This document shows, in pieces, positions 46,924-58,670 of a stretch of DNA of 64,000 nt. Source of the DNA: Allacma fusca (taxonomy: Eukaryota; Arthropoda; Collembola; Symphypleona; Sminthuridae); NCBI GenBank assembly GCA_947179485.1, contig OX359246.1, positions 26,536,001 through 26,600,000 of the forward strand, read 5' to 3'. The position numbers were made by a program, and so were the translations under genes. Each line of letters begins with the position of its first letter. Positions within the stretch are counted from its first letter, which is position 1. The notes under the pieces were generated by a model. The model did not search any database. It was not told where the DNA came from and saw only the letters and a program-made list of their open reading frames with translations.

Positions 46924-47046
46924 GGTATAACCAATAACAATAAACTGAGTGTGAGTGAACGCTGCGCGAAAGAAAATAAAATGAACTGAACTTGAATAAT
47001 TGAACTTTTCCCCAAAGTTGCATGCATGGTTGAATGTGTTCCCGAT

Positions 47047-47489
47047 TTCAGAGCCACCTTATCTCACTAAAAATCGGCATACTATCTCCCGACGTGGTGT
47101 TTATTCTATTTTAAAGACCGCTTGCGACTATATAAACACATTTTCACGCGACCTTACAGGTCAGAACACATCTGGAAACTTTGACCATGGCCTCATCTTA
47201 GAAAGTCAAATATCTCTGGACCCGATTATCATTGCATGTTCAAATAAATGCTTTTCAATTCGCAAAAATATTCTCTACAATTGGAAGAAGTAGTTACACA
47301 ATCCCCGAAGGAGAACATCCCGTATTTAGTAAAATCAAAGTGAGTAAAAACCATTCGCCCCAGCATGTATAGGGAAAAGGTTAGCTTTGTATTAAATGGG
47401 TTGTATATTAGAATACATATTCTAATGAGGGAGTTCATGAGGAGATGCCTTATATCAATTGTAGTCTTCATAGCATTTGGTTAATTTGT
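47047..47489. other. Spacer, nothing recognised
   Basis: No convincing frame or repeat. From about 47490 the segmental duplication with the gene C region begins. Confidence 0.4.
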
Positions 47490-48219
47490 AGTTGCTGTTC
47501 AATTTACCCGTAAATACTATTTCTTGTGCAGATTTTTAAATTTTATTCTTTCATATCCACAATAAAATCGTAATTCTGCAGATAATATCCAATCGGGTGT
47601 ATTTGATTTTAAAGGTGTTCAGCATTAAAAACCCCCTGTAAATGCGGAGGTCCGGGGTTAACTATTGGTTGATAGTAAGTTTTTTTTTAATTGGCCTTTC
47701 AAGCCTTGAAGGAAGGCCATTTCATTTGGACATCTCGTCATATCACTACTTAAAAATTCAAGATGCATTGCAATGCATTGGATGTCGTATCACATCAGAA
47801 TTTTTTTAATTTCCTAACAACTTCCTTTAAAATTCCAGTACTGGTCAAAGTCTACTAATGAGATCAAGTGTGCATGCCACAATCTGTCAGATTGCTGCTC
47901 AGATCACTTATAAGCTGCGAGGATAGTTAATACAGTAATGCAATTTTCAAGGTTCTTTCGCGGACTGTGGAATGACTGGATTTTAGACATGTATTCAATT
48001 GGGCTGTTTTATTATATCTTGATAGTCATGAAAGTATCTCTAAAAAAATCGAAAAAATCTTCAAAAGTGCGCGAGTCCCAAATGCATACCTGCATTTATG
48101 CAAATTTGTATAAGTAAAAAAGTATCCTTCAGATGCAATAACAATTTTATATCTTTGCACAGATCCAGTTTTTTCTGTGCACTCACTTGGAAATAATTAT
48201 ATTTAGGTGCATAGAAGGT

Positions 48220-48395
48220 TCTGCCAGTTATCGGACAGCAGATGCAGCGTGCATAGTAACACACCCTTATTCGTAAAACTGTTTTGATGTTAGCCATAAA
48301 TTATTAGATCAGAATCGAATTGCTTCTAGGTGCAGATGCATCTTGCTGGGAGAATCGCTTGTTGAAAGTTGAGAGTTGAAGTGAGTTTATTCAAG
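48220..48395 (+). promoter_or_regulatory. Upstream / 5' leader block of P450 gene D
   Basis: Same conserved words as upstream of gene C, but with a deletion of about 70 bases after TAAATTATTAGAT, and a short insertion (GAGAGTTGAAGTGAG) just before the ATG. These differences could alter expression relative to gene C. Confidence 0.45.
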
Positions 48396-50491
48396 ATGAT
48401 TCCGATTTTGAATTTAGTCCTGTTCGGTATTTTCTTCCTGGTTTCTTGGAAACTGGTCAACAGGAAAAAATTAGGGAAAACTCTAAAAGGTTTGAATTCT
48501 TGAGTCTTTATATTTTTTTTTTGAGAATTACGATGGCGTTTACACTTCCAAGGGATATTGCGTAAACGAACTTGTTATAACCCCTTTGAATCTTTTTGCA
48601 GGACCCTTCGCTTTACCTTTAGTAGGGAATGCCCTGTCGTTGGGCAAAACACCCCATGTCGTCATGGGAAAATGGGCCCAAAAATACGGGAAAATATATC
48701 AGATGTACATTGGACATGACAGGTAATTATACCAATAGGTTCCATATTTGAGTAATCGAGAATTGAAATTTTCTTTTAAAATAAAATGGTTCGAATTACG
48801 TATATAGGCATGTCGTTCTCTCTGACCTTGAACTAATCAAGAAGGCATTTCAAAATCCCATTTTTCAAGGACGACCCAGAGTTGAAATCTTTGAGTTTGA
48901 CGGCGTCAGTCACGGTATATAACTACATATTGACCAAAGCTATATGCAGTATACTCATCGAAATTTGCATTTCAAAAATTTCGGCTCAAGATCACTGTTT
49001 TAAAGAGATTTATACTTGATACTTTTAAGGCATAACATTGACTACCGGACAAGAATGGCAAGACCAACGTCGATTCACTCTTCGCCATCTCCGAGACTTT
49101 GGTTTCGGTAAGAACTCCATGGAAGGGCTGGTCCTGGAGGAAGTTGACGAACTTCTGGGCTGGCTCAAGTCCCAGGGGAACAATCCAGTCTGCCTCAATA
49201 CTAAATTCAACCTAGCTGTGGTCAACTCTCTATGGAGAATTATCACTGGGAGTAGGTTTAGCCAAAGCGATCCAAAACTCCAAGGGATTTTTGATAAACT
49301 GTTTACGTAAGCTCCTACAGTTTTATTGGGAATGTTCAAAATTGACCTTTCATTATCAAAAGAGTAGTTCTAGAAATAATTATCTATTATTTGCTATAGG
49401 GCAACTCGTAACGTCAACCCATTCCTTATCCTGTTCATCCCACGAATAGCAAGACTGTTTCCAAGTGTAAGTGGTTGGAACAAAATCCGCCAGGCGATGG
49501 ACGAAAATATGGATGTGGTTAAGGAGCCAATTCGCGAACATAAATCTGAGTTTTCCAAGGAAATGCAAGACAATCCACGGGACTTTATAGATGCATATTT
49601 GGCGGAAATTAATAAAACTACAGATCCCAATTCAAGTTTCCACAGTAGCATGGGAGGTACTGTCTACTTCAAGTGTACCTCAATTTCCCTGAATGGTTTT
49701 GATGCGAGAAAGAAATGAGTAATATTTATGGCTCATATTGTTACAAATTATTATTGTTGTATGATTTCAGACATATCTTTATCAGCTTTGGCACTCGACT
49801 TATTCCAAGCTGGCTCCTTGACCACTTCAACGACACTAGCCTGGGCTGTCTTGTATTTGATACTCCATTTGGATGTTCAGAAGAAATTGCAGAAGGAAAT
49901 TGATGACGTTATTGGGCAGAGTCGGCAATCCTACATGGCTGATAAACCAAGGTAGTTCTCTTGATTCGTTATGCAAGAAAAATTAAGCCGAGCCCTGCTT
50001 AAGTTTTATAAAATTTATTAATTATCAAAACTATACGCAGGATGACTTACACCGAGGCATTGACTTGCGAAGTCCTTCGGAAATCTTCCTTGCTTCCCTT
50101 TGGCGCTTTTCATGCAGCAACGGAGGACACTTCTTTCGAGGGTTATGACATGCCTAAAGGGACTTTGGTAACAGGAAATCAGCACTATGTCCACCATGAC
50201 CCGAAAATTTGGGGAGACCCTGAAAATTTTCGACCCGAGCGGTTCATCGATTCCGAGGGGAAAATTCAAAAGAAAGAATATCTAATTCCATTTTCGATTG
50301 GGAAACGACAGTGTCCAGGAGAATCGTTAGCTCGGGATGGGTTTTTCCTATTTTTGACGAATTTGTTCCAACAATTTGAGATTCGAGCTGATCCAAGCAA
50401 ACCCATGCCATCGATGAATGAGCCTGTACCAGTTTTTGGGCTTTTGGAGGCTCCAGAGTTCTTCGTTACACTCAAGAGCCGACGCGATTAG
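48396..50491 (+). CDS. Cytochrome P450 monooxygenase gene D (CYP2 clan), intact, 495 aa
   Basis: Exons 48396-48489, 48602-48722, 48808-48914, 49030-49306, 49400-49656, 49771-49951, 50041-50491; 496 codons with the stop, GT/AG throughout. Same architecture as gene C: anchor [18 protein letters not shown], helix C WQDQR, helix I AGSLTT, helix K EVLR, FRPERF, haem loop [12 protein letters not shown]. Odd points: the hinge after the anchor reads GKTLKG instead of GKTPKG, losing a proline that helps orient P450s on the membrane, and the helix after the haem loop reads ARDGFFLF instead of ARDEIFLF. Differences from gene C are spread through exons 5-7, as expected after duplication. Substrate unknown. 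Confidence 0.95.
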
Positions 50492-51089
50492 CTTTAGCAA
50501 ATTTCTCTTCTAAAATATACTGTTTTAGCTTTGATATATAGGGTCCATTGTGATTAAGAATGGTTATAGTGTATAATGAAAATTATGAAAATTAAATCTT
50601 GCAAAAATAATATCAGCTGTTATGGCTGTTTTAAATTTGTATAATTATTTGAAAGATTGGATCATTTAAAAGAAATTACATAAACCGATAAAGTTTTTAT
50701 TTTGCTGCATGGAGTAACTGAAACACTAAAGTTTAATTTCAGCATAATACACCAGATGTTCGTGAAAGCTGCTTATCCTGATAAGATCCCTAATACATAA
50801 AATACAAGACAGAAGTGTGAACGTTTTTAAATATTTTCGTGAAGTTTTATTCATAACATTCATAATTGATGATACTGTTGATTCAAACTACTTCGTTTGC
50901 AAAATCCATGCATGTTTTGATACAATTTCTACAAGGACTGTTTTTGGGGGAAGACTGAAACTGAAGGAAGAGTGAATTAATTTATAAATTGAAGGAGGGC
51001 GGTTGGAAAGCAAATCATTTTAAAGGCTTCATTCATTGGTAGGAAGAATGAATAAGGCATTTAAAAGTGGGAAAATTAATTTTGACTTT

Positions 51090-51470
51090 CCATGCGAAAT
51101 ATTACATGCTTCTTCACCAGTTCACTAATTTTAAATATTTCGTTGTTGACAAAAACATTTTCCCCCATGCAAGAAGTTCAATTTGAGTTACTAAAAGTCA
51201 ATAATTTTGAAACCCGTATTCTGAATTTTTTAAAATTTGTAAAAAAACAATTTTGTAAGTTCAGATTATTGTAGATAAAGATATTCTTCATTAAAAACTG
51301 GGTTATTCGAAATTTTCAAAATCCGGGATTACTGATAATGAGCTGAAAGATTTATTCTAAACTTTAATCGTTTGGTAACATTTGTACTAGCGCAAATCCC
51401 TCATACCGCAAATGAATATAATTAAATGTAATAATTACAAATCCGTAATCCCACAAAATGTAATTTTCCG
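51090..51470 (+). pseudogene. Intron relic of a second-family P450, uninterrupted version
   Basis: Left part aligns with 22320-22650, and the end (GCAAATGAATATAATTAAATG, 51408-51428) aligns with 31245-31270 at the start of the next exon. So this locus passes directly between two points that are 8.6 kb apart in the other copy. No exon remains readable. Confidence 0.65.
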
Positions 51471-51506
51471 GCTCTTGCAGGGTGCCAATTCGGAGGTATT
51501 ACAAAG

Positions 51507-51760
51507 TCAGCGCTGTGTAATTTGCTCATCAATTATGACACACGTACCAATGTAGGATAGGTTATGTTCGGGTTGATCTGATATGTAAGTGGAGGCTATC
51601 CCGGGTTCAAAGGGGATCAAATCAGGGCGAATAAATTTTGCAAATATTATCATTGCCTGCCTGCACAATCCAAAAAAACAGGTACTCAAATTACAAAGAC
51701 GGGGACAGAAAAAGAAATAAAGGGACAAATCTTCCAGAAAAGCATACTGCAAAGGGAGAT
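51507..51760 (-). pseudogene. Truncated wax ester synthase / DGAT-like fragment
   Basis: The minus-strand frame encodes MIIFAKFIRPDLIPFEPGI then YISDQPEHNLSYIGTCVIID, clearly paralogous to residues about 60-110 of the acyltransferase at 9918-11373 (ILFAKFIRPDLVPFELGMD). Homology ends abruptly at about 51507 and the catalytic motif is absent, so it is non-functional. Confidence 0.7.
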
Positions 51761-51988
51761 TAATTTAGTCGTCAGTTTGAGACAGTTGTGAGCAGTGTTT
51801 TGTTGATTGTAAATAATGCTGGTTTTTTCCCAATAACAGCTCATATTTGAAAGGACGCTGACGTTTCTGACTATGAGGTAACAAACACGATTCTTCTACC
51901 TGCAGTAAGTGGCTTGCTGGATTCCAGCAAGGAATTTTTATTTGTTTGTTCACAAGGGATTCTATATGCTTACAAGCATAACGATATG

Positions 51989-52387
51989 CAGGGTTGGCAA
52001 GTGGCAAGAAATGGCCTGGCCGTTATTGGTTAAAATCCGGTTCTTACCGGCTTGGTCCAATTGCTTGGGTTGGTATAAAATGGTCGTAATTAATATTATC
52101 CAAATAAATCCACTGTCCAATAAAAACCAGTTTTAACCAAAACGTACCACCGGCTTGGCTAATATTACGCATGTATGCACACAGGGTTGCCAAGTGGTCA
52201 GAAATGGCCTGGTTATTATTGGTTAAAATCCGGTTCAAACCGGCCCGGACCTGTTGTATAGGTTGGCATAAAATGGCCATAATTAATACTATCCAAATAA
52301 GTCCACTGTCCAATAAAAACCGGTTGTTACCATTTCTTGCCACTGGCTTGGCCTTTATTGACAAAAGCCGGTTTTTTGCCAACCCTG
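51989..52387. mobile_element. CAGGGTTGG family MITEs, two copies, the first 3'-truncated
   Basis: Copy 1 starts CAGGGTTGGCAAGTGGCAAG at 51989 and decays near 52165. Copy 2 runs from CAGGGTTGCCAAG at 52182 to TTGCCAACCCTG ending at 52387. Both share TTATTGGTTAAAATCCGGTT and a CATAATTAAT.CTATCCAAAT core with the complete copy at 55846-56040. Flanks ACGATATG and GTTATATG share only five of eight bases. Confidence 0.7.
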
Positions 52388-52872
52388 GTTATATGTGCAG
52401 GGTTGTACTAAACTCTGAACCACCTGAACAAGTGAACCATCTGAACCACCCCCAAAATTGCTCTTTTCTGAGGTGGTTCATTGAACCAAGCAATAAATCT
52501 CTGAACCAGGGCTCCAAGCTCTGAACCACCCCCAAAATTGCTCTTTTCTGAGGTGGTTCATTGAACCAAGTAATAAACTCTGAATCAGGGCTCCAAGCTC
52601 TGAACCACCCCCAAAATTGCTCTTTTCTGAGGTGGTTCATTGAACCAAGCAATAAATCTCTGAACCACCTCTGAACCAGGGCTCCAAGCTCTGAACCACC
52701 TCTGAACCAGGTCTCCAAGCTCTGAACCACCTATGAACCAAGGCTTAAAGTTCTGAACCACACCTAAACCAGAGCACAAAGCTCTGAACCACTCTGAACC
52801 AGGGCTTGAAGCCCTGAACCACTCTGAACCAGGGCTTCAAGCTATGAACCACCTTTGAACCCGGGTTAAAAG

Positions 52873-53866
52873 ATCTGAACTAGTGTTTCTTGTCATTTGT
52901 AAGTTAACCACAATTACTAATTGAACTTGCAAGTTCGGTTCAATTGCAGCTATTTACACCAGGTAATTGTATGTGTCGGTGCAATTCCAATTTCTGTATA
53001 CTTAAATTGCAATTACAAAAGCATTAAATACTCGCAATTACAGGTTAAGCACAACTGCAATTGCAAGAAATTCAACTGCAATTGCAAGTGCATGTACTGC
53101 AAAAATTTAATGGTAACTTGTAATCGTTTCGAATGTGAGAGCAAAATTCCGCAAAATGTCTCAAAAAGTCATTTTACTCTATTAAATAATGTACATAACA
53201 ATCACGAGTATTGTGTCAACGAGTGTAATTACTGTATTCATAATGCGTATACAATTTCGTCGGTTACTGAGCAAATTGATGCAAGTGAATTTTCGATTAG
53301 CATCAAAATGTTCCCCTTTACACAAAATTATAGAAAAATAGGCCAAATATTTTAAGGATTGAAAAGGTGTTAAAGGATGAAATTTGGCCTTGGTAAGCTT
53401 AAAGAAAGGCTATATACACCATTATACTTTAGTTGAATGATTATACATACATTACATCTAGATCGTTTTATTTAATACACTTTGTTCGATTGAGTAAAAC
53501 ACACACATACATACATATGTATATATATGTATATCATCTTGCTACCATTCAAAAATTCAAAGGTCAATTTGCCTCTTTGCGGGACGATTTGTACTGTATA
53601 TCAGTTAACTTGCAATTACAAATTGCAATTGCACTTGCACTTGCAATAACCGATGCAATTACATCCATGTTTTTAAAAATGCCTTACCAACTGCAAGTAA
53701 CTTATGAACTAACTGCAAGTTCAATTTCGGTTATTTGCACGATTTAATTGCCGCATTTTAGCAAGTACCAGTTACGGCATTACTAGTACTTGCATTATCA
53801 ATTATAAGTGCAATTGCAAGTTCAGTTACTCCCAAAACTTGCACCGACAGAAACACTACTCTGAAC
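52873..53866. mobile_element. Nested TGCAATT-word element, 978 bp
   Basis: Element 52881-53858 inside the outer element. Ends TAGTGTTTCT and AGAAACACTA are inverted, followed by GTC...TG.AAGTT in both arms. Flanks ATCTGAAC (52873-52880) and CTCTGAAC (53859-53866) match at 7 of 8 bases. Both arms are dominated by TTGCAATTGCAAGTG words; the middle is AT-rich unique DNA with no gene. Confidence 0.75.
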
Positions 53867-54438
53867 TACACTTGACCCAGGGTTCCAGGCTCTGAACCAC
53901 CCTTGAAACAGTGCTCCAGGCTAGTGCTGCGCTCGGGTCAGTTATTTATAAAGATCCGACCACGAACTTGACTTGACCCCGACTTCTCAAGTACGTATTT
54001 CAAGATAACCCGAACTTGACAATTTCATTTCAAGTAATACTTGAATGGAACAAGTTCGGGTTTTCAAGTAATTCTCAGATTACTTGACCATGATTTTATA
54101 CGCGCGTTTCGGGTCCAACGTTAACTCGACCATGACCCGAATTTGACCATGAGCTTGAACTTTCAAGTACAAGAAACCTGATTTGTACGACACCAAAATA
54201 CTTAAATTTTACTGGAGAAAAATTTATATTTGTGAGGTGTGTACGTGAACATACTTCTCCTTCGTTTCTAACACACTATGTTTCACCCAGAATCACGCGA
54301 GCAACCGCCTCTAAAAACAAAAATTGTATTTTTGGTCCTTCTCACTGAAAGTAGAATGTTGGTACAATGGAGATCTACTCTGGTTTCGAGTAGCCGGTGC
54401 CTCAGTTCACATTTTTGGTAACACAGAACTCCTTTTAG

Positions 54439-55420
54439 GTTTTGTTTATAGCTCCTCACGAGTACGAGTAGATACTCGAGTTTCGAGTCCGAGTACGAGT
54501 ACGGGTCGAGTACGGTATCAACTTAAATTGGTACTTGTACTCGTCGGTCGAGTATCCGTTTTTGTACTCGAACTTGAGTATATTTCTAACGAGTATCAGA
54601 GTGAGTACGAGTACGTTCAAAGTACTTAAACCAAAGCACGAGTACGAGTTCGGGACATAAATTCAAAAGTACTTGAACCCGTACTTGAATTTACATTTGA
54701 TACTCGAGTAATTTCCTCCAGCACAAAGTCCACATCCATATTTCCTTGATTACAAAAAAGTTGTGGTTATTCCGAAGCAAAAAAGGAAAAGCGATTAAAT
54801 TCAATATTACTACGAATAGCATGAAACGTTACACCTACAGCGTAAGTTATTGTTACAGCTTCGAATTGAGTACTACTGTAGTTACTAATTGCAAGTATTT
54901 ACCTATCGCCGTAAAATATAATGGAACAGGAGAATAGGGCAGAATTAATGGAGGTTAGAATGAGATTGACCTGACTGAAGAGAATCCAGTCGATATGACT
55001 GGCAGATTCAAATCTTGTTCATCGGCATTTTAATCTCGTTGGAGAAAATTTGCATTGCAAACACGGTTCGTAAGTTGCAGTTACAAATTCTTGTTAGTTG
55101 AATCTACTATTTGTTTTCTATGTCAACCTCCCTTTAACAAAAAATAACGTTTAAACAATTTTTTGTTCGGTGTACTTGATACTCGAGTACGAGTTCAAGT
55201 ACGGGTCGGTCGGTATAAACGTTTTATACTCGTAAGTACGGTCCAAGTTTGGTAAAAAATTAAGAAATATAATAACGTCCTCCGAGTACAGGATTTTTTA
55301 CTCGTACTTAAAGTCACAAGTCCGGGTCAAGGGGGAATTTGGACCGAAAATTCGAGTACTGTTCCAAGTACGAGTACGGTATGAGTAACTACTCGACCCG
55401 TGAGGAGCTATAGTTTTGTT
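54439..55420. mobile_element. Third-level GAGTACGAGTA-word element, 966 bp
   Basis: Element 54447-55412. Ends TATAGCTCCTCACGAGTACG and CGACCCGTGAGGAGCTATA are inverted. Exact 8-bp GTTTTGTT at 54439-54446 and 55413-55420. Arms of about 220 bases consist of GAGTACGAGTACGGGTCGAG-type words; the centre is unique AT-rich DNA with no recognisable gene. Confidence 0.9.
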
Positions 55421-55837
55421 GACATTTACTATTGTAAAAATGGGTGAATATTTTTAAATCAATTTTTACGGAGCCGAGCCATATGAGTGTTGCGCGTTGT
55501 TTTGTATTTACACACGGAACAAGTTAACTAAAGCCTCTTAAAATGATGCACTAAAATTCCGCTTTAAGTTTTATTTAGTATAGTGAATCGTAAGTGAATT
55601 GAAAACTCCCTCAGCAATGGAGACTTGCGCAAACATAATTACTTGGACTTGTACACGAAAAACTCAAGTTCGTGGTCAAGTACTTCTAAAAATTTACTTG
55701 AACATGGTCAAGTACTTGGTTCAAGTAAAATAATTATTCTTGACCACGAACTTGACTTGAGGTAAGAAATCATGGTCAAGTCCATGAAATACCTGAACAC
55801 GACCCGAACCGTTCATGGTTTTAATTTTATTTACTTG

Positions 55838-56048
55838 ACCACGACCAGGGTTGGCAAGTGGCAAGAAATGGCCTGGTCATTATTGGTTAAAATCCGGTTC
55901 TAACCGGCCTGGAGCTGTTGTACAAAATGGCCATAATTAATACTATCCAAATAAATCCACTGTCCATTAAAACCGGTTGTTATCATTTCTTGCCACTGGC
56001 TTGGCCTTTATTGATAAAATCCGGTTTTTTACCAACCCTGACCACGAC
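55838..56048. mobile_element. Third-level CAGGGTTGG MITE, 195 bp, 8-bp duplication ACCACGAC
   Basis: Element 55846-56040, CAGGGTTGGCAAGTGG to ACCAACCCTG, flanked by exact ACCACGAC (55838-55845, 56041-56048). This is a complete copy of the family also seen at 51989-52387. TIR sequence and 8-bp duplication fit hAT. It lies in the right arm of the ACTTGACC-word element. Confidence 0.9.
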
Positions 56049-57492
56049 CCGAACGCGGACTTGACTTGAAATACTCGTGGTCTACTTGTACTTGTGCGCA
56101 GCTTTGCTCCAGGCTCTGAACAACTTCTGAACCAGGGCTCAAAGCTCTGAACCATCTCTGAATCAGGGCTCCAGGCTCTGAACAAGGGCTCCAGGTAAAA
56201 ATTCAAAGTATGGAAATAGGACAAGAATTATTCTCGACCACTGGGCATCGCGACTTGAATGTCGATGGAATGAAAACAAATACAAGGATGTCATTACTAT
56301 GATGATTGACACCCAATATTATTTTTAGTGGGATGCAATGATGCTACTAATTAGGCGTGGCTTACATTGCTTTTCAGTGGCAAAAACTCAAGTTATACTC
56401 GAGTTTTATTCAAGTACTTCCATTCAGTGTACTTGAACTTGAATTGATTTTGCAATAAAGTAATAAATTATTAACTTGAACTTGAAAATTCAAGTTAAAA
56501 TTGTAATTTCACTTGAACTTGATGTTTAAGTTTCAAGTTACAAAATTGTCTGTACTTGACGTGACTTGAAACGCACTTGAACTATTCAAGTTATACTTGA
56601 ACTTGAACACAGCTCTGCTCTGAACCATTTCTGAACCAGGGCTTCTTGCTCTGAACCATCTCTGAATAAGGGCTCCAGGCTCTCAACAAAGGTAATAAGC
56701 TCTGAACCAAGGTACAGGCTTTAAACCACCCCTGAACCATCGCATCAGGCTTGGAATCACCTCTGAACAAGGGGTACGAGCTCTGTACCACCCCTGAACC
56801 AGGGCACCAGGTTCTGAACCACTTTTACTGAACACATGAATAAGTGGTTGGAGCATTAGATCAGCGGTGGTTCATGCGTATGAACCCTGGTTCAGAGGTG
56901 GTGCAGAGCTAGTAGCCCTGGTTTACAGGTGGTTCAGATCCTGGCGCACTGATTCAGGGGTGGTTTAGAGCTTTTAACACTGGTTCAGAACTTGGAGCCT
57001 TGCTTCAGAGGTGGTTCACAGCTTGAAGGCCTGGTTCAGAGATGGTTCAGAGCTTGGAGCCCTTGTTAAGGGGTGGTTTAGAGCTTGGAACCCTGGTTCA
57101 GAGGTGGTTCATAGCTTGGAACTCTGGTTCAGAGGTGGTTCAGTGCTTGTAGCCTTGCTTCAGGGGGGGGGGGGGTTCAGTGCTTGTAACCCCGGTTCAG
57201 AGGTGGTTCGTAGCTTTATATCCTGGTTCAATGAACCACCTCAGAAAATACTAATTTCGGGGGTGGTTCAGAGCTTGGAGCCCTGGTTCAGAGGTGGTTC
57301 AGAGATTTATTGCTTGGTTCAATGAACCACCTCAGAAAAGAGCAATTTTGGGGGTGGTTCAAAGCTTGGAGCCCTGGTTCATAGCTTTATTGCTTGGTTC
57401 ATTGAACCACCTCAGAAAAGAGCAATTTTGGGGGTGGTTCAGATGGTTCACTGGTTCAGGTGGTTCAGAGTTTAGTACAACCCATATGTGCA

Positions 57493-58130
57493 CGCGCCCT
57501 TATTCACACTCATTCTTTGACTCCTAATATTATTTGTAGTTTTAGTGCTGGTACGAGTGTTGAAATGTAACTTGAATACCAATTACGTATTGTGGACCCC
57601 GCTGATCCTTGTCTTTTATGTTGTATTCAGGCATGAGCAACTGCTGGCAGGATTGAGCCCCATTGACGTCCCGAGATGAAGGGAGGTGGTACGCCCCAGG
57701 CTATTTCTTAAATACGGGCTTTAGAGGCTCGGAATTGATGCAAACTTGTTCACTGGCATACTAGGAGCTTAAATTAATTTGTTTAAACCGGTCGGGTAAC
57801 ATGATACCACGCCTGTTTTTGGCCACTTAGAAATGCATTACCAGAGTTGGTGTATGCCGATTTGTACCAAATAAAATGCGTTCGTGCTTAAAATCAAATC
57901 CCGAATCTCTAATTTTGGTAACTAATGTTTCACTCCGGCACCCGAAGCGGGCACCATGATTTTTGTACTTAGGCAACACATACCAAGTATTTTGCATAGC
58001 TCTGGTTTAAAACAACCATACTTGTATCGCGCTGCAAATTACAACTGTGTTCAATTCGGTGGCGACTTAGCAGTATTTGAATGATCGCCTAAAGAAACCA
58101 TTTTTATGGTTAAAAAAAACTTAATTGGCA
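57493..58130. other. Spacer, nothing recognised
   Basis: No gene or repeat pattern that I can support. From about 58130 the sequence is a diverged copy of the region upstream of genes C and D. Confidence 0.4.
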
Positions 58131-58670
58131 AAAGTCTACGATTTATCATCAACTTGCACTTGGCACACCCTACACTCTGTCAAAAGCTCAGATACCTCAC
58201 AAGCTCCGAGGATCGTCCACAATCCATCCAAGGTCTTTCCATTGAGTATGAGAAAGTAGACTTGAGTCATTCAATTGCTTAATGTTGTATCTTGACAGTG
58301 ATGGCAGTAAAAAAATTCAGGCTAAGAGACTATAGAAAGAATACACATGGGAACATCTGAATTCCAAATGTGTATCTACAGATACGGGAGAACGGATGCT
58401 GACAATGAATATAGCTAATAAGTAAATGCAGTATAGCAAATCCTTATTCTTAAAACAGCTTCGGGGTTAACCGTGTATAAATTTATGTAACAATTGTATA
58501 AGAGTAGTTGCCTATATGCAACACAAAAAATATTACATAAGGACGTATTCATCACATTTTTTGTTCGGGCCTGTCTACTGTTAGTTTTAACCAAAGTTGA
58601 ATTCCTTCTGGGTAAAGAAACATCCTGCTGGATGAATCGTTTGTTGAAAGATTCTAACAAATTATTCGGC
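58130..58670 (+). promoter_or_regulatory. Upstream / 5' leader region of P450 gene E
   Basis: Diverged copy of the region before gene C (for example CACTCTGTCAAAAGCTCAGA against CAATCTGTCAGACGCTCAGA; ATCTTGACAGT against ATCTTGATAGT; CTTATTCTTAAAACAGCTTC against TTGTTCGTAAAACTGCTTC; AACATCCTGCTGGATGAATC against ATGCATCTTGCTGGGCGAATC). The preserved order over 540 bases despite divergence suggests selection or recent homogenisation. Confidence 0.5.

Larger units (their letters stand above)
43414..47046. mobile_element. Composite element with TGAAC-word arms, interrupted by other insertions
   Basis: Left arm 43414-43900 and right arm 46290-47046 are both made of GAACTGAA / GTGAATGAACGTGAATG words. 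Near the outer ends, GTTGAATGCATGCATGCAAC (43444-43463) faces GTTGCATGCATGGTTGAAT (47018-47036) as an inverted pair. Between the arms lie retrotransposon remnants (43900-45925), and inside the right arm a younger hAT-like element (46366-46915). The left end is close to where P450 exon 4 homology stops (43228). No target duplication found. Confidence 0.5.
47490..50740 (+). repeat. Segmental duplication, copy 2 (gene D unit)
   Basis: Aligns with 36970-40760 through the upstream region, all exons and introns and the 3' flank. It lacks the 452-bp hAT-like insertion found in copy 1, thus showing the pre-insertion state. Confidence 0.85.
53914..56114. mobile_element. Nested ACTTGACC / CAAGT-word element, about 2.18 kb
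   Basis: Element about 53922-56106. Ends TAGTGCTGCGC and GCGCAGCTTTG are imperfect inverted copies. Exact 8-bp CTCCAGGC flanks at 53914-53921 and 56107-56114. The arms are built of ACTTGACCACGACCCGAA and CAAGTACTTG words. It interrupts the outer element and is itself interrupted by the two elements at 54447 and 55846. Confidence 0.8.
52391..57492. mobile_element. Outer GTTCAGAGGTGG-word element of a nested set, 5.08 kb, 9-bp flanking repeat
   Basis: Element 52400-57483. Ends GGGTTGTACTAAACTCTGAA and TTCAGAGTTTAGTACAACCC are exact inverted copies, continuing inward as arms of about 480 and 640 bases made of CTGAACCACC / GGTGGTTCAG words, including the paired phrase CTCTTTTCTGAGGTGGTTCA. The 9 bases ATATGTGCA flank both ends (52391-52399, 57484-57492). 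The left end reads CAGGGTTGTAC, hAT-like. The interior between the arms is filled by other insertions. The arms could fold into a very long hairpin. Confidence 0.85.

Noticed and set aside
58494-58670. N-terminal extension of P450 gene E from an upstream ATG
   Set aside because: The extra 59 residues are not present in any paralogue and the DNA aligns with the noncoding leader of genes C and D.
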